Source: Paraburkholderia largidicola (GTDB lineage: Bacteria; Pseudomonadota; Gammaproteobacteria; Burkholderiales; Burkholderiaceae). Taken from it: a stretch of 64,000 bases of DNA. Position numbers and translations under genes: made by a program. Positions within the stretch are counted from its first letter, which is position 1. The number at the start of each line of letters is the position of its first letter. The stretch lies in contig NZ_AP023175.1 of assembly GCF_013426895.1 (NCBI RefSeq), positions 2,170,001 through 2,234,000 of the forward strand, given 5' to 3'. This document shows, one piece after another, positions 17,499-25,409 of the stretch. The notes beneath the pieces are model-generated. The model was given only the letters and a program-made list of their open reading frames with translations. It made no database searches and was not told where the DNA came from.

Positions 17499-18227
17499 TC
17501 AATGAACATGTTGAAGGAACTCGCGAAAGCGCTCGCCGGGCGGCGTGGACAACATCTCGACGGGCTTGCCGTCGTGCACGACACGGCCCCCTTCCATAAA
17601 AAGCAGACGCGAACCCACGCGCTGTGCAAAACCCATTTCATGTGTCACGACGACCATCGTCATGCCTTCGCAAGCGAGCGTCTGCATGACCTTGAGCACC
17701 TCCTGGCGCAACTCGGGGTCGAGTGCCGAAGTGGGCTCGTCGAAGAGCATCAGCTTGGGCTGCACAGCAAGCGCTCGCGCGATGGCCACACGTTGCTGCT
17801 GCCCGCCGGAAAGCTGCGACGGATAGTGATGCATCCGCTGCGAGAGGCCGACTTTCTCCAGCAGCGCGGTCGCGATATCGCGTGCCTCGGCTTTAGTCTG
17901 GTGGCGCGCGCGGATCGGCCCGAACATGACGTTCTGCATTGCCGTCAGGTTCGGAAACAGATTGAACTGCTGGAACACCATACCCGCTTCGAGCCTGATG
18001 CGACGGACGTCGCGGGCCGAACCCAACACGCTGATATCGTCGACGCGCAGATCGCCGGAACTGATCGTCTCGAGCCCGTTGATACAGCGAAGCAGCGTCG
18101 ATTTGCCGGAGCCGGACGGGCCGACTATGACGGCGACTTCACCTCGTTCGATCCTGAGGTCCAGCGGATGCAGGACGACGTGCTGGCCGAAACGCTTCGA
18201 GGCTTGCTGGAATTCGATCATGCTCAT
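17499..18227 (-). CDS. Polar amino acid ABC transporter, ATP-binding protein
   Basis: The 242-residue ATPase is of the GlnQ/HisP type. It has Walker A GPSGSGKST (about residues 36-44), the Q-loop in VFQQFNLFPNLT, signature LSGGQQQRVAIARALA (about 138-153), Walker B LMLFDEPTSALDPEL and switch His in VVVTHEMGFA. Its first four bases overlap the stop of the permease gene (ATGA type), so the two are translationally coupled. It drives import by the permease encoded at 18224 with the binding protein encoded at 18877. Confidence 0.96.
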   Translation of the reverse strand: MSMIEFQQASKRFGQHVVLHPLDLRIERGEVAVIVGPSGSGKSTLLRCINGLETISSGDLRVDDISVLGSARDVRRIRLEAGMVFQQFNLFPNLTAMQNVMFGPIRARHQTKAEARDIATALLEKVGLSQRMHHYPSQLSGGQQQRVAIARALAVQPKLMLFDEPTSALDPELRQEVLKVMQTLACEGMTMVVVTHEMGFAQRVGSRLLFMEGGRVVHDGKPVEMLSTPPGERFREFLQHVH

Positions 18228-18901
18228 GGCAGGCGTACTCTCCGTTCGAGCACTCGCAGGCCGAGTGCAAGCAGACTGATGACGAGCAGATAGATGACCG
18301 CCACCGCAGTCCAGATCTCCACTGCACGAAAATTCTCGGCCATGATTTCCTGTCCTCTGCGCGTCAGTTCGCCCACGCCGATGACGAGAAAGATCGAGGT
18401 GTCCTTGACCAGATTGACGAACTGGTTGCCCATTGCCGGCAGCGCGCGTCTGAATGCGATGGGTGCAATGACGTGAGCCAGCGTGGTATGGAATGGCAGC
18501 CCCATCGCCATGCCTGCCTCACGCAATCCGCCCGGCACGCCCTGGAGCGCGCCGCGGATAATCTCCGCGTTGTAGGCGCCGGAATTGACGATCAACGTGA
18601 TGATGGCGGCGCTGGTCGCGCTGATGCGGATGTCCATCATGATCGGCAGCGCGAAGTACACGAACATGACCTGGACCACGATAGGCGTGCCGCGAATCAA
18701 CGCGACATACATCTGCGCCGGAAACGCCGCGGCCTGACTTCCATAGGTCAGCGTCACACCCGCGATGACACCGAGTGCGACGCCGCCCGCCAGTCCCGTC
18801 AGCGCGATCAGCAGGGTCAGCCGAAGTCCTTGCAGCAGGTCCGGCAATGCAGCAATGAGGGCCGCCCAGTCGAAGTTCATGACGACGCCTCGCCGAACCA
18901 T
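18224..18901 (-). CDS. Polar amino acid ABC transporter, permease
   Basis: The 225-residue protein has the HisM/GlnP-type permease length, with about five membrane helices. The cytoplasmic EAA loop is visible as GGLREAGMAMGLPFHTTLAHVIAPIAFRRALP at about residues 125-156. The VRGTPIVVQ-like segment (IRGTPIVVQ) is typical of the subfamily. A single permease gene implies a homodimeric channel. The start overlaps the binding-protein gene by 25 bases and the end overlaps the ATPase gene by 4. Confidence 0.95.
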   Translation of the reverse strand: MVRRGVVMNFDWAALIAALPDLLQGLRLTLLIALTGLAGGVALGVIAGVTLTYGSQAAAFPAQMYVALIRGTPIVVQVMFVYFALPIMMDIRISATSAAIITLIVNSGAYNAEIIRGALQGVPGGLREAGMAMGLPFHTTLAHVIAPIAFRRALPAMGNQFVNLVKDTSIFLVIGVGELTRRGQEIMAENFRAVEIWTAVAVIYLLVISLLALGLRVLERRVRLP

Positions 18902-19629
18902 TTACGGTTGAGCGCGGCGAGCCGTCCATCGGCTTTCATCGCAGCGAGCTGCACGTTGGCCGCTGCAACGAGCGGGCTGCCTTTCTGGAAGCCCATGCCG
19001 ACGTCGAGGCCTTCCAGGGCGGGCAGGATTACCCGGACCTTGTTTTTCCCGGCGGTGTTGGCGTAGTAGAGCAGTTGCGGCTTGTCATAGACGACGACAT
19101 CGGTGCGGCCCGCTTCCAGCGCGAGCAGCGCGTTATTGATGCTAGGCAGTTGCTCGAGCGTGGCGTCCTTGATGTGATCCTTGATGTAGTTGACCGCGAC
19201 CGTGCCCGTCTCGGTGCCGATGCGTTTGCCGGCGAGATCGGCTGGTGTGCGGATGCTGGTGTTGTCCATGCGGGTCAACGCGATCAGCCCGCTTTTGTAG
19301 TACGGCGTCGAAAAATCGATCACCTGCTGCCGCTCCGGCTTGATGAACAGCTGCGAGACGATCACGTCGAGATTGTGGGTCTGTAGCGCCGGGATCAGCG
19401 CGCCGAATTCCATCGGTTGCAGGCGCCATTTCCGGTTCAATCCTTTCGCGACTTCGCTCCAGACCTCGACGTCGAAACCGGAATAGCTATCGCCCTGTTT
19501 GAACGCGAACGGCGGGGCGCCCACGTTGGAGCCGACCACCAGTTCGGCATCGGCCGCGCGGACAGCACGGGACAACACGATGGCGGGCCCGGCTGCGAGA
19601 CCCAGTTGCAGCAATTGACGGCGATTCAT
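18877..19629 (-). CDS. Amino acid ABC transporter substrate-binding protein
   Basis: The 250-residue protein belongs to solute-binding family 3. The signal peptide has two arginines near the start (MNRRQLLQLGLAAGPAIVLSRAVRAA), so Tat or Sec export is possible. The family signature lies at FDVEVWSEVAKGLN, with the ligand-binding ISQLFIKPERQQVIDFSTPYY-like region after it. ATG 19629 is preceded by GAGGAGGAAACC. It captures a polar amino acid or related compound in the periplasm. It sits 31 bases after the RidA gene and overlaps the permease gene. Confidence 0.94.
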   Translation of the reverse strand: MNRRQLLQLGLAAGPAIVLSRAVRAADAELVVGSNVGAPPFAFKQGDSYSGFDVEVWSEVAKGLNRKWRLQPMEFGALIPALQTHNLDVIVSQLFIKPERQQVIDFSTPYYKSGLIALTRMDNTSIRTPADLAGKRIGTETGTVAVNYIKDHIKDATLEQLPSINNALLALEAGRTDVVVYDKPQLLYYANTAGKNKVRVILPALEGLDVGMGFQKGSPLVAAANVQLAAMKADGRLAALNRKWFGEASS

Positions 19630-19660
19630 GGTTTCCTCCTCGTTGAGTGATCGTGCCGGG

Positions 19661-20173
19661 CTATCTGGCGTGTTGTGGTGGCGTTGCACTACGCTGATGC
19701 CGCTCAGGTTCATGCGTCAGCGAAACAGTGAGTTCGATTTCGAGCAGCCCACCGCCAGGCAGGCTGGCAACGCCGATTGCGGATCTCGCGTGTTGGCCTG
19801 TGTCGCCGACGATTTCGTGCAGTAGCGACGAGGCTTCATCCATCACCTGGCTGTGGTTCACGAAGTCAGGTACGGCATTGACGAAGCCGCGCAGAAAGAG
19901 AATGCGTTCGACTGTCGTCGCGGGTGGCAGCGCTGCCGCGAGCGCGCTCAACGCGCGCAGCACGCAGGTCTGTGCGGCGTGCCGGATTACTTCGGGCGGC
20001 GTCGCGCGATCGACGGGCCCGGCGATCACCTGTTCGCCGACGCGGCTGACCTGGCCGCTGACGTAAGCGATGTCGTGATGGATCACTACGCCCGTGTAGG
20101 CGCCTCGCGGCGACGGTGCAGGCGGCAGTGTCATGCCCAGTCGCGCAAGCCGGTCCGCGATATCGATCGTCAT
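19661..20173 (-). CDS. RidA/YjgF family protein
   Basis: The 170-residue protein matches the RidA subfamily with a longer C-terminus. Visible motifs are YTGVVIHHDIAYVSGQVSR near the N-terminus and ARSAIGVASLPGGGLLEIE near residue 135. RidA proteins hydrolyse reactive 2-aminoacrylate and related enamine/imine intermediates, but the usual catalytic Arg of the family is within ARSAIGVA here. The start overlaps the PhzF stop codon by 4 bases. Being between PhzF and an amino acid importer suggests it deals with an enamine/imine intermediate of the imported amino acid. Confidence 0.88.
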   Translation of the reverse strand: MTIDIADRLARLGMTLPPAPSPRGAYTGVVIHHDIAYVSGQVSRVGEQVIAGPVDRATPPEVIRHAAQTCVLRALSALAAALPPATTVERILFLRGFVNAVPDFVNHSQVMDEASSLLHEIVGDTGQHARSAIGVASLPGGGLLEIELTVSLTHEPERHQRSATPPQHAR

Positions 20174-21063
20174 GACGGAGCCCCGATGCGCGTTTCGAAG
20201 CAGACCGGTCCGCCGAGCCAGCAACCGTCCACGTGACTGGACTCGACGCTGAATCGCACCGAGATTTGCGACGGTCGTTTCATCGCGCGGCCCTGACGGA
20301 TCGTGATGGTCCGCGTGGACGCTTCCACCATGCCACTGGCGAGCAGGCCAAACGACAGCGCGGAGGCTGCGATCCCGGTGGCTGCGTCTTCCGGATAGCC
20401 TGAAGCGCGCGGGAACTGACGGGCATCGAAGATCTGCCGGCCGGCATCGGAGATCGCGTACGGGTAGAGGCCCGTGGAGCCGATCCGCTCGCACACGCCT
20501 TCTATTCTGTCGAAGCGCGGCTGAAGGGCGTCGAGAACGGCGGGACTGCTGAGCGGAATCAGCGTCTTGACCCGGCTGGTGCAGGCGTTCTGAATCGGCA
20601 AGGGCGCGAGTTGCGCGTCGGTGATGCCGAGCGCGTCGAGGATCTCGTCCTGGCGGTGCTGCGGCAGCGGCTCGACGCGGCCCATGGGCTGAGAGATTTC
20701 GACGGCAGCGCCTTGATCCGTGTCTCCGGTGATGCGGACGGCGACCTCGCCGCTGCGCGTCTGAATGGTCAGGCGGTCGCGCTGCAGGCGTCCGGCCTGA
20801 TGGAGCAGCCAGACTGCGCCGACCGTGGCGTGGCCGCACATCGACATCTCGTGATTCGGGACCCAGAAGCGGAATTCGTAATCGCAGCGGGAGCCGGGCG
20901 CGGCGGGCAGGACGAAGCCGCTTTCGTGGCCGTAGTGCCGCGCGACGGCCTGCATGTCCGCGTCGGACATGCCGGTGGCGTCGATCACGATGGGCGCCGG
21001 GTTGCCGCCGCCGGGACCGGCGGCAAACACGCTGACGAGTTCGACTTGAGGGCGCAAAGACAT
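20170..21063 (-). CDS. PhzF family isomerase/epimerase-like protein
   Basis: The 297-residue protein has the two-lobed diaminopimelate-epimerase-like fold of the PhzF family. The catalytic Glu is in HYGHESGFVLP near residue 47, as in PhzF. MCGHATVGAVW (about 75-85) and PEDAATGIAASAL form the ligand cradle. PhzF itself isomerises 2,3-dihydro-3-hydroxyanthranilate, but most family members outside phenazine clusters have unknown substrates, and no phenazine genes are present. It is translationally coupled to the RidA gene and follows the AraC gene by 87 bases. Confidence 0.9.
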   Translation of the reverse strand: MSLRPQVELVSVFAAGPGGGNPAPIVIDATGMSDADMQAVARHYGHESGFVLPAAPGSRCDYEFRFWVPNHEMSMCGHATVGAVWLLHQAGRLQRDRLTIQTRSGEVAVRITGDTDQGAAVEISQPMGRVEPLPQHRQDEILDALGITDAQLAPLPIQNACTSRVKTLIPLSSPAVLDALQPRFDRIEGVCERIGSTGLYPYAISDAGRQIFDARQFPRASGYPEDAATGIAASALSFGLLASGMVEASTRTITIRQGRAMKRPSQISVRFSVESSHVDGCWLGGPVCFETRIGAPS

Positions 21064-21150
21064 GGCGGCGTGAGCCCCGCTGACCGGGGGATGTGTTGCT
21101 GTCCGGTCAGATTACGGGGAGCGGCGCCGCGCCGCGCGTTCCAACGGGCC

Positions 21151-22032
21151 CTACGTTTTGACCGAACGGGCCATCTTTGCTCGCAGACCGGAAGGCGAAT
21201 GGCCGCCGACGCGGCGCATCGCACGCGCGAGGGCGGCGCCGCTTTCGAAGCCGACGCGGAACGCCACCTCGCCGATCGGCAGATCGGTTTCAGCGAGCAG
21301 GCGGCAGGCATTGTCGTAACGCGTGCGCTGGTGGAACTCGCCGATCGAGACGCCCGTGCGCTCGCGGAACAGGCGCGTGATGTGACGCCGGGACACGCCA
21401 AAACGCTCTTCCAGCATGTCGAGAGGAATTTCCTGGTCGGCGCGCTGGGCGACGAAGGCTTCGATGTCGGCGACCAGCGCCATGCCGTGTTCGCGCGGCG
21501 ATGTCCCCAGTTCCGTCTTCCCGGCGATGACCTCGCCGATACACTGCATCAGCAGGGCCGACGACAAGGCCTGGCGGGTTGCCGCGCTGCCATAGCTACT
21601 CATGTCGTCGCGCTGCGAGAGTTCCTGCAGCGCGCGGATTGCGGCCGTCCTTCGGACGAGAATCGGCGTGCGGGTGCGCCGGCTGAATTCGCTGAGCGAG
21701 CCGACACCGGTATCGAGTTTGTGCAACGCGTCGCCCGTCACATAGACGGCCACGTGAGTGTGAGTTGCGCATCCGGCGCGGGTCTGATGGGCGCGCCCTG
21801 ACGGTACGACCGCGAAGCGATCCTGAGACAGCCAGGTGCCCGCACGCCGGTCTTCGTGGCGAAGTTCGACGGCGCCCTGGCCAGGCAGGATGAACATCAG
21901 GCAGTCGTGCCAGTGCCACGGCATCGCGTAGGTGCCGCTGCCGGTGAGCGTTGCGTGCCCTTCATCGGCAGCGACGAGCAGAGCCTTGTTGGCAGGCTGA
22001 CAAAGCTGTGTGAACGTTCGTAGCATGGCCAT
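21151..22032 (-). CDS. AraC family transcriptional regulator with cupin N-domain
   Basis: The 293-residue protein has an N-terminal cupin sensor (MPWHWHDCLMFILPGQGAVEL near residues 37-57) and a C-terminal double helix-turn-helix of the HTH_18 type at about residues 190-290 (LEERFGVSRRHITRLFRERTG, then PIGEVAFRVGFESGAAL). It is the first gene of the minus-strand PhzF-RidA-ABC-hydrolase cluster and most likely controls it in response to the imported compound. The start at ATG 22032 fits the family length. Confidence 0.92.
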   Translation of the reverse strand: MAMLRTFTQLCQPANKALLVAADEGHATLTGSGTYAMPWHWHDCLMFILPGQGAVELRHEDRRAGTWLSQDRFAVVPSGRAHQTRAGCATHTHVAVYVTGDALHKLDTGVGSLSEFSRRTRTPILVRRTAAIRALQELSQRDDMSSYGSAATRQALSSALLMQCIGEVIAGKTELGTSPREHGMALVADIEAFVAQRADQEIPLDMLEERFGVSRRHITRLFRERTGVSIGEFHQRTRYDNACRLLAETDLPIGEVAFRVGFESGAALARAMRRVGGHSPSGLRAKMARSVKT

Positions 22033-22332
22033 ACTCCATGCAATTCATGCGATTCAGAAGCGGGTCATGCCGTGACCGGGTTGCGATCGAAGCGCCTTGC
22101 GCAGCGCGGAGTCGCGAGGGACGGACACAACCTCGATGGGATGCGGGAAGGATACCAGCGCAAAATGCGGCTGTGTTTTGCGTGCTGTTGCGATTCCGGG
22201 GGAGATGTCTGGCGTGATGGTGTGGCGGATAGCGGGCGAATACGTTCGGAATCTGAAGCGCGGTGTCTTGCCTCACGCACTGCACGACGTTGCGCTTCGC
22301 ATGCGGTGATTCGACAACTTATGCTGCGCTCC
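22033..22332. other. Upstream region of the AraC gene
   Basis: About 300 bases between the TetR stop codon and the AraC start presumably hold the promoter of the AraC-PhzF-ABC cluster. I could not identify a clear operator. Confidence 0.4.
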
Positions 22333-22938
22333 TTAGCGAAGTGCAGCCGCCACCGCCTCGTCAATCTGCAGCGCAAAGCGCGTCTCCACATCGGGGACCG
22401 TGTAACCGATTGACAGTTCAAGATACGCGTCGCCTAACACCAGCTGAACGAATGTCGCTGCCCGCAATGCGGCAGTCGATTCGTCGAATCGCTTTCGCAG
22501 AATTTTTGCGGCGAAGGCACGCACGACCTTTGCACCGTTCTCGTAAAACACCTGACCGAGTTCCGGAAGACGCTCAGCCTCAGCAACAATGGCCCGGTAA
22601 AGCCTCAGATTATCCGGCGCGATAAGGGCTTGTGCCAACACCCATCCCAACTCACGCAACGCGACTTCCGGTGAGCCATCGGATTGCTCGTTCTGAGCGC
22701 TGGCGAGAAATCCACCCACCTGAGCGCACATCGCGCTCACCAGACCAACGAAGAGCGCCTCCTTCGACTTGAAGTGGCGGTAGACCGTCTGTTTGCCGAC
22801 GCCTGCGGCCGCGGCGACATCGTCCATGGTTGCCAGGCCGAAACCCTGGCTCAAGAAAACAGTTTTCGCGCCGTCGAGGATGGCGGTCCGCTTACGGCGT
22901 TGCAGCGGGCTCAGGTCGGGGAGAGAGGGCGTGTCCAT
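22333..22938 (-). CDS. TetR/AcrR family transcriptional regulator
   Basis: The 201-residue protein has the TetR helix-turn-helix at residues about 18-64 (ILDGAKTVFLSQGFGLATMD, then AAGVGKQTVYRHFKSKEALF) and a C-terminal ligand/dimer domain of the AcrR/TetR_C type. It is divergent from the SDR/DoxX operon. Three GTCTCGTTT boxes lie in the 127-base interval, so it probably represses both directions. Confidence 0.93.
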   Translation of the reverse strand: MDTPSLPDLSPLQRRKRTAILDGAKTVFLSQGFGLATMDDVAAAAGVGKQTVYRHFKSKEALFVGLVSAMCAQVGGFLASAQNEQSDGSPEVALRELGWVLAQALIAPDNLRLYRAIVAEAERLPELGQVFYENGAKVVRAFAAKILRKRFDESTAALRAATFVQLVLGDAYLELSIGYTVPDVETRFALQIDEAVAAALR

Positions 22939-22982
22939 GTCAGATAAATAACAGATCGTCGAGTGGTTGACAAGACTGGTCA

Positions 22983-23025
22983 GTCTCGTTTAGATTGGTC
23001 AAAACGAGACCGATAAGTCTCGTTT
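22983..23025. promoter_or_regulatory. TetR operator cluster: three GTCTCGTTT boxes
   Basis: GTCTCGTTT at 22983-22991 and 23017-23025 flank an inverted copy AAACGAGAC at 23002-23010. The first and second form a palindrome with 10-base spacing, and the second and third a palindrome with 6-base spacing. They lie between the divergent TetR and SDR start codons and are the likely binding sites of the TetR protein. Confidence 0.7.
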
Positions 23026-23065
23026 GTGTGGCTCGTCAACTTCGCAACCATTCATGGAGAGCGCT

Positions 23066-23989
23066 GTGAATCTGTTCATTACAGGTGGTACTGGCTTCAT
23101 CGGGCAAGCGGTCGCGCGCAAGGCTATCAGCCTCGGCCATCAGGTGACGGCGCTGGTGCGCGACGACAGTTCGGCGGCCGCCAGCGCGCTGGCACGTCTC
23201 GGCGTGACATTGCATTCCGGCAACCTGCGCGAGCCACAGTCTTTCGCTGCGACAGCCGGCGCCGCTGATGGCGTGATGCACATGGCGTCGACCAACGATG
23301 CTTCCGCCGCCGCTGCTGATGAGGCTGCGGCTGTCGCGATGCTCTCGCATTTGCATCCGGGCGCGGCGTTTGTCTATACGTCGGGCACCTGGGTCTATGG
23401 CAATACGGAGGGGGAGCCCGCGACGGAAGCATCGGCGCTGAACCCGACACCACTCGTCGCCTGGCGGCCCGCAGTGGAGCAACAGGTGCTGGCGCTAGCC
23501 GCACGCCGCTCGATTGCTGCCGTAGTCCTCAGGCCGGCGATGGTGCACGGCTACGGCGGCGGCATCTTTGGCATGCTTGCCGGCATGGTCCGTCAGACGG
23601 GCAGTGTGAGAGTCGTCGGCGATGGTCGCAACCACTGGCCTGCCGTCCACGTCGATGATCTCGCCATGGCCTACCTGAGCGCGGTGGAGCGGGCGGCAAG
23701 TGGGGATGGTCGAGTCGCGGGACAGATCTTCAACGTGGTCGCGGAAGATGCCGTTGCCGTTGCCGAAATGGGTGAAGCGATTCGGGCCTCGGTAGGCGCC
23801 GATCGCGTCGAATGCTGGCCGCTCGACGATGCTCGCAAATCGCTTGGGCCATTCGCTGACGCGCTGGCGCTCGACCAGACGGTAAGCGGTCAACACGCCC
23901 GGCGAGTTCTCGCGTGGGAACCCCAGGGCCCCGGTCTGATTGCGGACCTCGCTATACAGAAGCACTTTCAGCAAAGTAACGGAGCATGA
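23066..23989 (+). CDS. NAD(P)-dependent epimerase/SDR family protein
   Basis: The 307-residue protein starts with an extended-SDR Rossmann motif MNLFITGGTGFIGQAV. YTSGTWVYG and the segment WRPAVEQQVLALA replace the usual Y-x-x-x-K pair, so catalysis is uncertain. Relatives are annotated as NAD-dependent epimerase/dehydratases. GTG 23066 is preferred, with GGAGAG 6 bases upstream; ATG 23054 and a start at 23024 are in frame but would add residues before the fold. The stop overlaps the start of the DoxX-like gene by 4 bases. The operon is divergent from a TetR regulator. Confidence 0.88.
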   Translation: MNLFITGGTGFIGQAVARKAISLGHQVTALVRDDSSAAASALARLGVTLHSGNLREPQSFAATAGAADGVMHMASTNDASAAAADEAAAVAMLSHLHPGAAFVYTSGTWVYGNTEGEPATEASALNPTPLVAWRPAVEQQVLALAARRSIAAVVLRPAMVHGYGGGIFGMLAGMVRQTGSVRVVGDGRNHWPAVHVDDLAMAYLSAVERAASGDGRVAGQIFNVVAEDAVAVAEMGEAIRASVGADRVECWPLDDARKSLGPFADALALDQTVSGQHARRVLAWEPQGPGLIADLAIQKHFQQSNGA

Positions 23990-24336
23990 CGATGGCCATA
24001 GACACTGCATCTTTCGAATCGATTCTTGCGACGATCGCGGGGGTTCTGTTTGCGGTTGCTGGGGTTGTCAATCTCGCAGGACCTGGCGCGGTGAAGCGCG
24101 ACTTCGCGCGCTGGGGTTACCCGGCGTGGTTTCGGTTGCTCTGTGGCGCTCTCGAACTGCTGAGTGCAGCACTTCTTCCTGGACAACACACAAGAGCTTT
24201 AGGCCTGACGCTGGCGGGTGCGATCATGTTTGGCGCGCTCTTCACGTTGCTACGAAATCGGGAGCCGTTCCGCCATCTCGCCCCGGCGCTGATCTTCTCG
24301 GCGCTCATCGTGGCGACTGTGGCGCTCCGCGGTTGA
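23986..24336 (+). CDS. DoxX-like small membrane protein
   Basis: The 116-residue protein has four predicted membrane helices. The spacing is typical of DoxX_2-like proteins (FAVAGVVNLAGPGAVKRDFARWGYPAWF, then LCGALELLSAALL). It is translationally coupled to the SDR gene by an ATGA overlap. SDR/DoxX pairs under TetR control are common in proteobacteria, but the role of these DoxX-like proteins is unknown. Confidence 0.85.
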   Translation: MTMAIDTASFESILATIAGVLFAVAGVVNLAGPGAVKRDFARWGYPAWFRLLCGALELLSAALLPGQHTRALGLTLAGAIMFGALFTLLRNREPFRHLAPALIFSALIVATVALRG

Positions 24337-24494
24337 GGCTTGCTCCGCCATAAGGGCGACGGAGGCCGGGACGCCGACAGGCCGTGCTCGTGCCACGGAA
24401 AGCGGTCCCTCATGCGAGGGCAGTGGGCGGCCAGGTTCGATCATTTCGCGCGACCCGAGCGGCGACGCCGCATCGAACAGCGGACCTGCACCGA

Positions 24495-24638
24495 ATGACA
24501 TCGAGGCGTCCCTTGCTGTGCGTGAAGCGGTTTGGCCGTCTCGAGGAAGTGGTCGCTCCGATCCTCTTCCTGGCGAGCCCTGCCGCGTCGTACATCACCG
24601 GCACGATTCTCGACGCGGACGGGGGCTACAACGTCTGA
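24495..24638 (+). pseudogene. 3' remnant of a classical SDR (FabG-like) gene
   Basis: The last about 40 codons encode KRFGRLEEVVAPILFLASP and then SYITGTILDADGGYNV, the conserved C-terminus of FabG-like dehydrogenases. The Rossmann fold and the catalytic Ser-Tyr-Lys region are missing: no SDR-like sequence is found upstream between 24337 and 24500 in any frame. The gene is a truncated relic. Confidence 0.75.
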
Positions 24639-24687
24639 CCTGCGCTATCTGGCGGCACCGCGCCGGGTTGTTCCAGATCGGAAGCTG

Positions 24688-25008
24688 CTACTGGCCTCCA
24701 GAATAAAGCTGCTTCATTTCTTCGTCAGAGGCCGGGCGAACGACGGCGTGAGAGCCGGACGTCGATGAACCGGACGCCACCCCGCCATACGCGGTTGGGT
24801 CCTCGATCGATATCCGTGCCTCCGCCGCCTGGATGTCGCTCGGATAATTCGCATCGTCGCTTTTGGCTGGATCATATCCAGCCTGCTCGAGCCGCTGTAG
24901 TTCGGCACGTACCTCGGCACGCGTCGGTGTCCGATCGTTCTGAGAGAACGCGGCAAGAGGGATCGAAAGCGCGGATGCCGCGGCGACCGCGATAGCAATG
25001 GATTTCAT
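24688..25008 (-). CDS. Exported DUF4148 protein (copy 2 of 4)
   Basis: The 106-residue protein has a signal peptide (MKSIAIAVAAASALSIPLAAFSQ) and the DUF4148 core TRAEVRAELQRLEQAGYDPAK, YPSDIQAAEARI, then a Gly/Ser-rich stretch and the end MKQLYSGG. GAGGAGGTTGTC precedes ATG 25008. It is nearly collinear with the copy at 12172-12495. Confidence 0.9.
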   Translation of the reverse strand: MKSIAIAVAAASALSIPLAAFSQNDRTPTRAEVRAELQRLEQAGYDPAKSDDANYPSDIQAAEARISIEDPTAYGGVASGSSTSGSHAVVRPASDEEMKQLYSGGQ

Positions 25009-25409
25009 GACAACCTCCTCATGAGCGACCGGGCGCAGGTTTCGGGCGCAAGGTCCGGTAGTTGGCAGTTGAACTCTGGTGGACAATCCGTGAGCTTTCG
25101 CCGCTCTCGGCCTGTCGTAGATTTTCGGAAGAGGAGGGTCTCTTGAGACGATCGACCGCTACGAAGACGGCTCAACTCTCGTTTCCCGGTGCTCTTACAT
25201 CGATTGTCGGCCAGTGCCGATGCCGTCGAAAGCCACGCAAGTAGGCAGGCACGCAAATCGGGCTGCGAAAGATGTAGGTGTTCGCAGGCACGGCAGGCAC
25301 ATTGATACCGCTACATTTGTATATACGGATTCGAAGGACGTGCTGCTATTCTGTCTGGATGGCACGCTGCCGTATCCGCGGACGGCGACATTCCTGATCG
25401 AGCATCGTC
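25009..25409. other. Divergent promoter region, no gene recognised
   Basis: About 400 bases separate the DUF4148 start and the hybrid histidine kinase start. A short open frame at 25214-25558 has no recognisable domain. The kinase promoter should be here. Confidence 0.4.

Noticed and set aside
20170..21063. Phenazine biosynthesis from the PhzF protein
   Set aside because: No other phz gene is in the window; PhzF-family proteins are widespread outside phenazine clusters.
20611..21801. 396-codon plus-strand frame across the PhzF and AraC genes
   Set aside because: Both minus-strand genes show complete family motifs; the plus-strand translation has none.
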